A DNA stretch of 38,865 nt, taken from the NCBI GenBank assembly GCA_015680685.1, contig MNCI01005932.1:149980-188844 (forward strand). The letters run 5' to 3'. The notes beneath the pieces were generated by a model that did no database searches, had not been told where the DNA came from, and saw nothing but the letters and a program-made list of their open reading frames with translations. The translations under genes were made by a program, and so were the position numbers. Position 1 is the first letter of the stretch; every line of letters starts with the position of its first letter. This document shows, piece by piece, positions 1 to 10,389 of this stretch. The DNA is from Gnetum montanum. Lineage: Eukaryota; Streptophyta; Gnetopsida; Gnetales; Gnetaceae.

Positions 1-557
1 AGAGAGAGAAAGAAGTGTTGTTGCTACCAACGCCAAGATTGCACCTTTGTTGTTCATCCGTAAGTGCGCCATCGATCTTGCTCCTTGCATTGTTGCTTCA
101 GCGCTGCTCCATTCCAAGTGTTTACTCCAGATCCAATCCATTATTTGTATGATTTCCATATGCACACACAACACAATCTTATATTAGCAAGGGTAAATGA
201 ATCATCATGTAATTGATACCTTGCTTCGATGTAGGTTCATTGGCTAGGTTGTGGTATGGCTAATACGGATCTGGGAATATATTAATGATGACTACCGAAG
301 GTGTAGGGGTTAGGAAGAAAATCAAAAAATTTGGGGCTAAGAGAAAATTGAAAAAATTAGGCCCCATACCCCCATGACTAATTGTGAGCCGCCAATAGCA
401 TTAGAATGGAGAAGGAAAAGGAGTAAGAAAGATAAATAAAATGGGACAATGGTAACGTCAATAAAGTGGATGTCAAGATGGGAATGAACAAAAGAAATTA
501 GATTGCAAAAATGTTAGGGAAAAGAATTTAACTAATGCTCCAAATAGGAATGTCAGT
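1..557 (-). repeat. Fragment of a B-type element's 3' non-coding region, inverted
   Basis: This stretch aligns by eye, in the same plus orientation, with 13265-13801, which lies in the 3' region of minus-strand element B. It therefore comes from a related element pointing left. Reading the minus strand, it contains the start of the 3' ORF (ATG at about 159, preceded by a pyrimidine/GT-rich tract) and the upstream non-coding sequence. The acceptor AG seen in B appears mutated here. Homology stops at the N at 558, and the next bases belong to an LTR in the opposite orientation. There is no open coding frame of note. Confidence 0.75.
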
Positions 558-558
558 N
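558..558. other. Unresolved base, probable assembly join
   Basis: A single N separates an inverted 3'-region fragment from a plus-strand LTR that lacks its first few tens of bases. The two sides have no natural reason to be adjacent, so the N probably stands for a gap of unknown length or a misjoin. Confidence 0.6.
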
Positions 559-1499
559 CATGCGATAGCATGTATGCAATATCGTGTCGTCCCCTGCAAT
601 GTCGCGTACGCAATATCGCGGTCTGCTGCCAAATCTATAAATAAGAGGCGACACTTCCCTTATTTTCCATCCTAGGCTAGAAGTAGGGAAACTATGGCAG
701 ATTGATTACTTCAGAGATAGAATATTTTCCATGTGCCTGTAGTAGGAGTCCCCAAGTGAACGGATCTTTATTCGAGAAACATTGTACCTGAACACAAGTT
801 GTGTACAGCAATAAAGATGAGCTTTGTGGATAAACCTTGCAGTGCATGGAATAGGATTTATTACTTGTTATTTCTTACCTATTATTTATTACCCTGCAGT
901 AGCACAGCACGAGTACGACTTGAGTACGAGCATTTATGGATGTGTACTGCTAATCAAGGAATCGGCTGCTCATCGTGATTAGATTCTCTCACCCTCAACT
1001 CCTAGAATGTGGAAAGAGTACGACTTGATTACGAGCATCTAAGGATGTGTACGGCTAGTCAAGGAATGAATGCTCATTACGTTTAGGCTAGTTAAGTGCC
1101 TCAGTACAACCACTTCGAGCACATGCATTACGCATGGTGATCCCAGTAACGATTAGCGTTTGGTAGCCATGGTTGTATAGTTCAGGGTGTGTATGGTAAG
1201 TGGGAACAGATGCTGATGCTAGTTAATTTAGACTTAGTTCATTAATTAGAGTTAGTTAGTTTCTCAATCCTTCACCTCGATAGCATAGGAGAAAAACATT
1301 AAAAACTATAAAAATCATATACCTTGGACTTACTTAACCATACACCATGACAACTACAAGTAAGTCTTGGAAGACAACGAATGATTAAGCCCAAGTGTTC
1401 CATGGGGCATGTAGGCATTTAGTCTGTGGAGTTCAACCAGATCTCATGTGATACGCTTGTTTCGTATGGTTGAGTGTAGGGGTACCTCGCCACTCATGA
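559..1499 (+). mobile_element. LTR of the B/D family, 5'-truncated
   Basis: The sequence matches the D LTR (36502-37470) and the reverse complement of both B LTRs. It has a TATA box at 636-643, the AATAAA signal at 811-816 within a stem (arms 764-772 and 810-818), and the internal 105-bp-offset duplication typical of this family. It ends at 1499 in TCATGA, one base off the family's TCATCA. No primer-binding site follows, and the next sequence is the middle of element C's gag. This is therefore a solo LTR or the 3' LTR of an element lying left of the gap. Its first 30-55 bases are missing at the N. Confidence 0.85.
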
Positions 1500-3290
1500 A
1501 CTAGAGACTAGAGACTAGGGACATGGGCAATCAAGGGAGGCCCACCACCATGGACAAAGGAACAATAAAGGAAATCATAGGCATCATGATCATTACAGGG
1601 GTTATGATTATGATGAGTCTTTGCTTACAACTAGAAATATGATAAAATATTGCAAGGGCCATAGGGATTCCAACAAGGCACATGAAAGAAAACTGAATTA
1701 AATGGTTGAACATGAAGAATATCTCTAAGTTTGAAGGGGGATACAATTTTGATTCATAGAACCATCTCCAAGCCTTTCATGATGTATGCACCTTACAAAA
1801 TGTTGAGAATGAATGGCAAAAATTGAAGCTATTTTCTAGGACACTCATTAAGGATGTTGAAAGTTGGTACCAGTCCTTAGAATTGGAATCAATCAGATGA
1901 TGGAGTATAATGCTTGAACCTTTTAATGACAAGTATCAAATATAATCCTGAGTATCTAACCTGAGGAAGCATATCTAAGGGTGGAACCAAGGAAAAAAAG
2001 TCCTTGTATGTGACCATGGATAGACATTACTCTTTGTTGCATAGATTCCTAGGCCATGTCTTTTCTCAAAGGAAGCAACTTTACCATATCATAGATAGGC
2101 TTAGGACATAAACAAGGAGGACTCTTGGGGTCTATGCCCAAAGGAGACTTTCAGAACTAAGAGCTCATTAGATCCAAAGGCTGATTGAGTAGGTGGTTAA
2201 AGAAGAAGATGAGATGAAGAAAAGGAAAAGTGCAAAGGAGTACAATCGAGATTCTTCCATCCATAAAAGGAAGGTTCAATTTTATGATAATGAGGAGGTA
2301 TTACTTGATGAAGTGGTGTAATGTAAAACCTTGCCAATAAAAAAATATATTTTTAAAATATTAACTAAGGTAGATAAAATGTGGGACTCTTTAGACAAGA
2401 AGTTCCAAATCTCTTTTTGAATTGTAGAAGAGTCCAAAGAGCAAGGCACTAGTCAAGATCGAAGGAGAAGGAAGGAAGCTAAACATGCCCATTAGAGGGG
2501 TAAGGACAAATCTACTACCATTGAAGAGGATTTGGATTTTGAGATAGATGATGATGGTGGATGTAACATAGGGCAATATGAGCATCCAAAGGGATGTTGT
2601 CTAGTTGTGTCACAATTACAAAAATTTGGGGTGTATGTGCTAAATCCTAGATTAGCAAAAGGCAAGCACCTAGAATGTTACCTTACCCTCAAGGAAACTA
2701 CAAGTAGCTCCACCAACAACAAGCCTATTATTTGAGTGGAGCTCCACCTCAACCTCATGATTTGTACCAAAAATGGCAACATCCATAGTCATGGGGGATG
2801 CCACCACCAAGGCAATAATACCTTTATCGGTAGCAAGATCCATATGGGTACTATGTTTAGCAGCCAATTTATCTACATGACTCTTCCAATCATGCCTCTT
2901 TTCAACACCACTACTATCCTCTTGGGTACTATAGATCATAATCTCTAAGAGGTGGATCACCATTTCCTTATTCTCTTCATCCTTCTACACCTATACCTTC
3001 ACCCTTAACTCAATTGCCACTAGCTCCATCAATGTACGAAAAAATCCCAACCTAGTCATAGCAAAGAAATGCCACAAGGGCTATTAACTTATAGCAAGCT
3101 TCCCTACCAAATGGTTTGGAGAGTCCAAAATGACTCTTTTTCCAAACCAATAGTTCTACCAAGCCCTCATAGATACCTACATCTACTAACCTCACTTCTT
3201 CCTCCTCCTTTGCAACATCTTTTAAAATCCATTCAAACCAAACACCTTTCAAGGTGCACATTGTAATGTTGATCCACGTGGTCACAAATT
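1500..3290 (+). pseudogene. Element C gag remnant
   Basis: Gag is the structural polyprotein that assembles the particle and packages RNA. This copy lacks its N-terminal half. DNA homology to the A, B and D gag genes begins at about 1580. Recognisable parts are the conserved block around 1725-1920 (phenylalanine and glycine-glycine-tyrosine, then a tryptophan-rich stretch), the charged helical segment at 2150-2450, and the acidic segment followed by a Cys/His cluster at 2530-2610. In that cluster the pattern is weaker than in A and B. A proline/glutamine-rich linker runs to about 3050. Stop codons are frequent and the frame shifts. Adjacent sequence at 1500-1525 is a short CTAGAGA tandem repeat. 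It cannot be functional. Confidence 0.75.
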
Positions 3291-4078
3291 AGATAAAGGC
3301 TTGCCACCTTTCAAGGAAAAGAAATAATCTTGGAAGTCCCCTTATTTACTTGCAAATCACTAGGAATAGACCTTGTAAGGCTCTTCTGAAATGAGGTTCT
3401 GGTGTTAATTTGTTCGCTCATGAAATGTACAAAGCCTTGAATCTTCCTCCTCTTCAGAAGAGTAATATTCATCTTGAGTTAGCATATTAGTCCATCACCA
3501 TTCCCTTGGGATTGGTGGAGGACATTGTGACTATGTTTTATGGGTGATACTATCCTATTGACTTCCTAGTGATTTGTATGGATAATTGCAAGGGGGACTT
3601 CCCAATCATCATGGGAAGGGCTTGGCTGAGTACAACAGAAGTGTAGTTGGGAGTTAGAGATCTCTCCTTGAAAATTTCCAAGGAAAATTATTTTGAAAAA
3701 AATGAGAGGAAGCACATTTCATGCATCATGTATAGTGACATAGGGTGCCACTATGTGCACAAATTATGGATAGAAAAATGTGCAAGAATCACAACATGCA
3801 AGTACTGTGCAAATGTCATAGAAACCTAAAGGTACTTGTATGCAGCAGCCAAAAAATAGGAGGGCATCAATAGCTGGTAGCTAAACTTGAAAGTAGCTCA
3901 ACTTTGTGTAAGGAAAAAACTAAGAGCCTAACAAATCCATCACCAACTCTTTAATGAACTTGATGACACCAATTGAGAAGATTTGGAAATCCCTAAGAGC
4001 TTTAAATAGGAGCCCCTTGAGTTAAAGACTCTATTGGTTAAAATGGAATATGATTTTTTGAAAAATGGCAAGCTAGTC
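3291..4078 (+). pseudogene. Element C aspartic protease (retropepsin) remnant
   Basis: The retropepsin would cleave the Gag-Pol polyprotein. The frame beginning near 3374 aligns with the proteases of A (9563-10057) and B (14796-15527). The conserved glycine-valine-asparagine-leucine segment and the later methionine-glycine-arginine-alanine-tryptophan motif (about 3613) are visible. The catalytic Asp-Ser-Gly has become Lys-stop-Gly at about 3386-3394, so the enzyme is dead. The frame after 3647 stays open for 60 residues. A linker of about 80 codons leads to reverse transcriptase. The frame differs from that of the upstream gag pieces, which shows at least one indel. Confidence 0.7.
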
Positions 4079-5460
4079 ATTATCAATGCCAAATTTTCTC
4101 TTATGCAAAAAAAAATGTTGGAGGTGGTTAATAAATGGCCAAGAGCCTTTTCTTGGTCATATCATGAGTTGACAAGAATTGATTCAAGGATATGCTAGCA
4201 TCACATCTACACAGATGCCTCCATTAAACCAAAGAGGTAGTCATAGTGACAATTGAACCCTCAATTGAAGTAGATCATTAAGGAGAATATTGAAAAAATT
4301 CTCAAGGCAAGGTTCATCTATCCTATTATGGATAGTGAGTGGGTTAATCCACTTGTGAAGTGCCAAAGAAAGGTGGGAAATGGAGGGCTTGTATTGATTT
4401 CAGGTTGTTGAACATGGCAACATACAAGGATCATTTTGCTTTGCCATTTGTGGACTAGGTGTTGGATAACATTTTTGGGCATTATTACTACAGCTTTCTA
4501 GATGGTTATAATAGCTATAACCAAATCTAGATAGCACCATAGGATGAGATCAAAACTACATTCACAAGTTCCTAGAGGACTTTTGCATACAAAAGATGCC
4601 ATTTGGTGAGTGCAATGCCCTTAAAACATTCCAACGCTTTGTCTTGACCATTTCCAATAGTAAATTGGTAGCAGAGACTTCTTCACCTATTGGGCTATAT
4701 TTGAGCAAGCCCTAGATTATCTTGAGTAAGTGTTGAAAAGGTATGTGGAGACAAACCATAGGCTTAACTGGCAAGAAAAATGACTTGATGGTTCAGGAAG
4801 GCATTGTGTTGGGACATAAAATTTCTCAAAAAGGGATCAAGGTGGATCCTAAAAAAATAAGGGTCATTCAAGGAATCATCAAACAACTAGAAATAGTTAA
4901 ATATGTGAGGCCATTCCTTGGTCACAATGACTACTACTGGTGATTCATCAAGAATTTCTCTAAGATTGCTAAACTATTGGTAGACTTGACAAAGAAGGAT
5001 GCTTCATTCATCTAGATTAGAAAATGCGAGTATGCATTCTAGCAGCTTAAGCAAAGGATTGTATCAAATCCAATTCTATGAGCACTTGACTAATCTGGAC
5101 CCTTCCACATCTTAACAACACATCCAATTATGCCTTGGGAGCCATGCTCATGTAGTTGGATGATCAGAAACATCCTTACTACATCCATTTTGCAAGCAGA
5201 AGCATTGTTGGTATGCAACTAAACTACATCACAATGGAGAAAGAATTGATGGTACTGGTGTTTGTGCACACCAATCATAGTGTAATTCGATTTCTGATGA
5301 ATAAGTTAAGGATGAGCCCTTATGTCATAAAGTGGCTAATGATCTTATAAGAATTTGATCTTACAATGATAGATAGAAAGGGGATCAAGAATGTGGTTAT
5401 TGACCACTTTTATTAGTTGAGAGATGGGATAATAAAAAGGAGGAGAGCCAAGTTTCAGAT
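4079..5460 (+). pseudogene. Element C reverse transcriptase and RNase H remnant
   Basis: This is the polymerase segment that would copy element RNA into DNA. Visible RT landmarks are the Trp-Val-Asn-Pro-Leu-Val block near 4340-4370, a cysteine-isoleucine-aspartate-phenylalanine-arginine segment near 4390, a Phe-Leu-Asp-Gly-Tyr block near 4500, and the Gly-Ile-Val-Leu-Gly-His-Lys-Ile-Ser block near 4806 followed by Phe-Leu-Gly-His near 4915. I could not find the Tyr/Phe-x-Asp-Asp catalytic box where expected (about 4650-4700), and the reading there is broken. RNase H follows; its frame at 5156-5350 contains the conserved Ser-Arg and Tyr-x-x-x-Glu-Lys-Glu motifs. Stop codons and frame changes are abundant. 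This is the only RT in the window. Confidence 0.75.
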
Positions 5461-6032
5461 CAATTTCCTAATGAACTCCTCTTTGTTGAAGTAGTAACTG
5501 AACAAGGGTGACATTCTCTCCTATCTTCTTACTTAGGAGATGCCACCAAGAGTGGGAAAATAGGAAGAAATGAAAATTTCTTCACTAGGAAAAACACTTC
5601 ATGGAAATCAATGGACACCTCTACAAGGTATACATTGATGACCTGGTTTAATGGTGCATACTTGATGATGATTAATTGCATGTGCTCAAAGATGCTCATG
5701 AGGGACCTTGTGGGGGCCACTATGCTAAGAAAAGAATAGTAATTAAGATTCTAATGGTAGGGTATTATTAACCAACAATTTTTAAGGATACTTACCACTT
5801 CATCCACTTCTATGAATGTTGTCAATGCGATGGTGGAATAACCACTCGTATGGAGGGGTTTCAACAGTGGATCCAACCACTGAAGCCCTTCAACATATGG
5901 AACATTGATTTCATGGGTCCCATCACTACCATGTCCATTGAAAAGGCATAAATTATAGTAGTTATTGACTACTATATGAAATGAATAGAAGGAACAAACA
6001 TCACCGATTGTACATCTTCTATGGTTTCTTGG
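5461..6032 (+). pseudogene. Element C integrase, N-terminal part (split by A)
   Basis: This part holds the integrase zinc finger and the start of the catalytic core. Two histidines near 5695-5720 and a Cys-x2-Cys at about 5817-5830 fit the HHCC finger. The core begins with the tryptophan-asparagine-isoleucine-Asp-Phe-Met-Gly block near 5900, which carries the first catalytic aspartate. The reading continues to about 6027, where element A's LTR starts. The remainder is 15.2 kb away at 21239. The break falls between the first and second catalytic aspartates. Several in-frame stops are present. Confidence 0.8.
6028..6032 (+). repeat. Target site duplication of A, left copy
   Basis: CTTGG lies immediately before A's 5' LTR. 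The right copy at 21234-21238 is CTCGG, one transition different. A 5-bp duplication is the usual footprint of Ty3/gypsy integration. Confidence 0.85.
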
Positions 6033-6891
6033 TGATGAGTCCCAATATCGAACCCTTAATATCGAACTCTCGATAGTCGACCCTCAATATCGGATATGCG
6101 ATATCGTAGATGCTAAAGCGATATCAGACATGTGATGTTGAAACCTGTCTCATTGCCTATAAATAAGAGATAGGGGCACTTGGTTTCACATTAGTTTTTA
6201 GTCCCTTAGCTGAATTCTTGTAGTTTTTCTATTCCAAAGCTACAATTATTTCTAAGTGCCCGCAATAGGAGTCATAAAGTGAACGGATCTTTATTCGAGC
6301 ATTGTGTACCTAAGCACACCTTGTGTTCGAAAATAAAGATGAAATTTGTGATAAACCTTGTAATATTTAGAATAGCTTAATTATTTTATTTAATGTTATT
6401 TACTATTATTTGATACTCTCATTACTTAATCAATGTTATTTCTATTGAATTGTTAATTACCAAAAAATTAGCACACTCAGCACGACCACTTCGAGCATAC
6501 GTGGAACACTTGGTAACCCAGTAACAACTAGTGTTTGGTAATCCCAGTAATGTTACACTAGTTTAGGATGTGTCTGGAAAGTGAAAACAAATGCTGGTGT
6601 TAGGATTAGTTAGAGAATAGTTAACTAGTTAAATCAAATTAGTTATTAAATTACTTCATTTCTCTCTTTTAAGCATCAAGAACATGAAACATAAAACAAT
6701 AAAAATCACATTCCTTGAGTTTACTTAAACATACAATTATGCCTTACAAGTAAGCTTGGGAAGATAATGATTACATAACTCATCCTTGTTCTATGTAAGC
6801 AAATAAGCACTTAATCCTTGGATTTCAACTAGATCACGCATGAATGCTCGTATTTGTAGGGTTGGGCATAGGGGTACCTAGCCACTCATCA
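6033..6891 (+). mobile_element. Element A 5' LTR
   Basis: The 859-bp LTR starts TGATGAG and ends CTCATCA. U3 contains repeated GATATC-like modules (about 6045-6110), followed by a TATAAATA box at 6158-6165. The AATAAA signal at 6332-6337 is the 3' arm of a stem whose 5' arm is 6287-6298. The partner is 20389-21233. By eye, U3 has diverged far more than the sequence after the TATA box, and this copy has about 14 extra bases in the module region. Confidence 0.9.
6287..6340 (+). promoter_or_regulatory. Poly(A)-signal hairpin, A 5' LTR
   Basis: ATCTTTATTCGA (6287-6298) pairs with TCGA-A-AATAAAGAT (6327-6340), giving about 12 base pairs with a one-base bulge and a 28-nt loop. AATAAA is sequestered in the 3' arm. 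Equivalent arms occur in every LTR of the window (see findings). Confidence 0.6.
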
Positions 6892-6910
6892 TTGGCACCA
6901 TTGCTGGGGA
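6892..6910 (+). promoter_or_regulatory. Element A primer-binding site (tRNA-Asp)
   Basis: TTGGCACCATTGCTGGGGA directly follows the LTR. It differs from the complement of the plant tRNA-Asp 3' end by transitions only (G to A and C to T). It would prime minus-strand DNA synthesis. 6911-7027 is an untranslated leader. Confidence 0.88.
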
Positions 6911-7027
6911 TTTTTTTGTTTGTGTGTTGATTAGAACTTAGGAAATATTTCCATCATTGGAATGAACCATTAGGGTTAGTTATCCTACAATCATCAAAAA
7001 AGAGTATTGCACATTGAATAATCAATC

Positions 7028-9470
7028 ATGTCTCCTTCTTCTTATGAGAGTGCTTCACTGACTAGGTCTAGCACAATGAACAATTGGAGGCGGAGTGCAC
7101 ATGATGATTTGCTAGTGCCCCAACAGTTTTGCATAGTATACACTCATCTTGATGAGTATATATCAAAGTTTAAATTTATTCTCCACCAAGATGAACAACT
7201 ATGATGGCATGATTTAGAAGGTAACATCATGTTACCTCTTGATCACTTAATCCCATGCATGCTTCTTTATGCTCTCACATGAATTGGTATGCAACACTTA
7301 CAATTGGAGTACATTGTGCATGAACAAGATTCGAGAGATTATCAATCCATAAAGGCACAATGCCAGAGGGATTTAAAATAGGAGAGACATTACAAATCCA
7401 TGAAGGGGAAGTGGTCTCAGGATGTCCTGTATGTCCTAAGTGAAAATGAGGGTGGTGAACCTATCTCAAGAGGTTTTCCACAAAATGATGTTGCTATCAT
7501 TGATGTCGATCAAGGAGTTGTGTATCAAAATTTTCACTCGACTATTCATAACCTAGGTTCTGGTACCAACAGACACAAAGGGTTTAGAAAAGGAATACAA
7601 ACACATGACAATAATGGATATTCTGACTGTAACCACGACTGAGGCCACGACCACCGAAGAGAAAGTGATAGGAATCGTCATGGTGCCAGTCCTCCTTCCT
7701 CTTCACATTCATCATCTCCTTCCCCCTCTCCTTCAAGATCTGAACACAATCGTAAAGGGAAAGACCATGAGGAAAATGGTAAGAAAAATAGAAATCATCA
7801 ACAAAATAGTCGGTAAAGGAAACAAGGGTAGTCTAGAGAGACACATCATGAAAGAAGAGAAAGTAGGGAATAGCATAGGAATTATAGACACCATAGACAA
7901 TATGGTCACAATGAACCCCTACTCACCACCCAAAGTATGTTAGATATAACATAGGTCATTAGGATTCCAACAAGGCACTAGAAGGATAGTAGGATAAAAA
8001 TACTAGACATGAATAACATTCCACGATTTGAAGGGGGATACAATGCTAATCCTCAAAATCATCTACAAGCTTTCCATGATGCATGTGCCTTGCAAAATAT
8101 AGAAAATGAGTGGCAAAAGTGAAAGTTGTTTCCACAGACACTGATCAAGGAGGTGGAAAGCTGGTATCGGTCCTTAGAACTGGAATCTATTTGTTGATGG
8201 AGTACCATGTTGGAGCTATTCAATAATAAGTATCAAACGTACTCCTGAGTGTTCAACCTATGTAAGAAAATCCAAGAATGAAAACAAGGAGGACAAGAAC
8301 CCTTGGATATTTCCATGGGCTAATATTATACATTATTATATCATTTCCATAGCCATGGTTACTCGTAGAAGGAACAACTATGCCATCTCGTAGATGGGCT
8401 TAGGTACAAAATGCGCAGAACCCTTGGGACTTATGCCCAAGGATAGCTATTCGACCTCAGATCCCACCAAATACAAAGATTGTTGGAGCAAGTTAACAAG
8501 GAGGAAGACAAGTTGAGGAAAAGAGAAAGTGTGATAGAGTACAATAGAGATCCTTCCCTTTGAAAGAAGGAAATTAGATTTTGTGAAGATGAGGAAGAGT
8601 CACCACTTGAAGAGATGGTGAATAGGAAGACTTTTCCCATTCAAAAATTTGCATTAGAAGTATCAGCAAAGGTAGATCAAATGTGGAACTCCCTAGATGA
8701 AAAATTTTAAAATGTCCTAAAAATAGTAGAGGAGTCTAGAGAACAAAGTAGTGATCGAGAGAGAAGGAAAAAGAAAGAAGCTAAGTATGCACATAACAAG
8801 GGTAATGGAAAAGTTGTTTTCATTGAAGAGGTTGTAGATTCAGACATAGATAATGATGGTGGATGTGAGATATGCTAATATGACCATCCTAAAGGATGTT
8901 TCCTAGTACTATCACATTTGCAAGAGTCTGGGGTGTATGCACTAAACCCACGGTTAAACAGACAACAAACACCTAGAAGGTTATCTTATCCTCAAGGTAA
9001 CCCAAGGCAGTTCCACCAATCCTTGACATATTATCTGAGTGGAGCTCCACCATAATGAAATCAATAGTATCAATAATGGTAACACCCACAATCATGGGAA
9101 ATTCCACTACCACATCAATAATACCCTTACCGTCAACCTAACCCATACAGGTATTATGTTCAGTAGTCGATCTCTCCACATGACTCTACTAGTCATGTCG
9201 CTTCTCAGCCTCACTACTAGACCCCTGAGTACTATAGAACTTCTTCTCCTGAGGGTGATGTTTCACATATGTACTATCCCTCTCATCTATCTGCATCTCT
9301 TCCACCCTTAGCTCCATTACCACCTGCTCCAACTATGTAGGGTGAGCTTCCTACCCAGTCGCAGCAACATAATGCTACAAGGGCTGTCAACCCTCAACCT
9401 ACTATTGGTTTGAACAACCAATCAAAGAAGAGACCTTTCTTTAAAACCAATAGCCTAACTAAGTCCTTAC
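7028..9470 (+). pseudogene. Element A gag
   Basis: The ATG at 7028 matches the gag starts of B and D. Translation stays in one frame through the whole segment with roughly two dozen in-frame stops and no frameshift. In order it shows an N-terminal region with a Thr/His-Leu-Asp-Glu-Tyr motif, a low-complexity basic and Ser/His-rich segment (about 7600-7880), the conserved capsid-like block (about 8020-8440), and an acidic/lysine-rich helical part (about 8470-8820). A Cys-x2-Cys-x3-His-x3-Cys cluster follows at about 8866-8900, then a Pro/Gln/Tyr-rich linker. Most stops replace Gln, Arg or Trp codons, as expected from C-to-T decay. It forms one polyprotein with the downstream protease. Confidence 0.82.
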
Positions 9471-10389
9471 AACCATGAGTAGTTAATTATCCAAACACCT
9501 TACCATCATTTGAATATTTAGAACTCCCTTTAAACCAAAGACCACACCCGAAGCATACTATCATGTTAACCCATGTCGTCATTGATTGGATTAAAGCTGG
9601 TCATATTTTAGGGAAATTATCTAATCTTGGAAGTCCTCTTATATATTTGCAAATTTTTAGAAATGAGCCTTGCAAAGCTCTTTTGGATTCAGGTTCTGGT
9701 GTTAATTTGATCTCTCAAGAAATGTACAAAGCCTGGAACCTTCCTTCACTAAAGAAGAATAACATTTTTCTAGAGTTGACCAACTAGTCCATCATGATTC
9801 CATTAGGACTAGTAGAGGACATTGTCACTACTATTTGTGGATGGTTGTATCTAGTCGATTTCATAGTGATTCAAGTTAACAAATGTAAGGGGGACTTCCC
9901 AAGCATAATGGGAAGAACATGGCTAAGTATGATTGATGCATGCCTAGGAATACATGATCTTTCCCTCGAGATATCAAATGAAAATGAATTTGGGAAGATC
10001 AAGAAGAAGAAAGTTCTATGCATCGCATACAGTGACACAAGGTGCAACTGCGTGTAGAAGTCTTGATTTGTACAATGCTTAACATTTCCTACATGCAACC
10101 AGTGTGTAGCAGCCACAAGATAGGAAGGCACCTAGTGGCTGACAGTTGACCAAGAGAGCAATTCAACTATATGCATGGAACCAACTGAGAGCTTGAATTG
10201 TGCCTACATTGATAGCATAGATGCATTACAGTAATTCCATCGCCAATTTCTAAGTACTGACACCAAAAATATCAATTGGGGGAAGTTGGAAATCCTTGAT
10301 GAGTTTAACTGAGAGCCCCTTGAGTTAAAACTGTTGCCCACTGGTATGGAGTATACATTTCTCAAGAATGAAAAATCGGTACAATAATG
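9471..10389 (+). pseudogene. Element A aspartic protease and linker
   Basis: This continues the gag frame. The retropepsin Asp-Ser-Gly triplet is intact, with its Asp codon at 9686-9688. It sits in a Leu-Leu-Asp-Ser-Gly-Ser-Gly-Val-Asn-Leu context. The later hydrophobic/Gly-Arg-Thr-Trp-Leu-Ser block near 9910 is also present. Open stretches are 9563-9787 and 9794-10057. A decayed linker follows. At about 10380 it passes directly into integrase sequence; by comparison with C the lost segment is equivalent to C 4079-5861 (RT, RNase H, integrase zinc finger). The junction keeps the frame. Of the proteases here, only A's retains the catalytic triplet. Confidence 0.82.

Noticed and set aside
2670-2963. 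97-residue minus-strand ORF
   Set aside because: It is antisense to element C's gag linker, which is recognisable in the plus strand by comparison with A. It is a shadow frame.
6892-6910. A tRNA gene at the tRNA-Asp-like sequence
   Set aside because: Only the 3'-end complement is present. There is no cloverleaf, and each copy directly follows an LTR, as a primer-binding site does.
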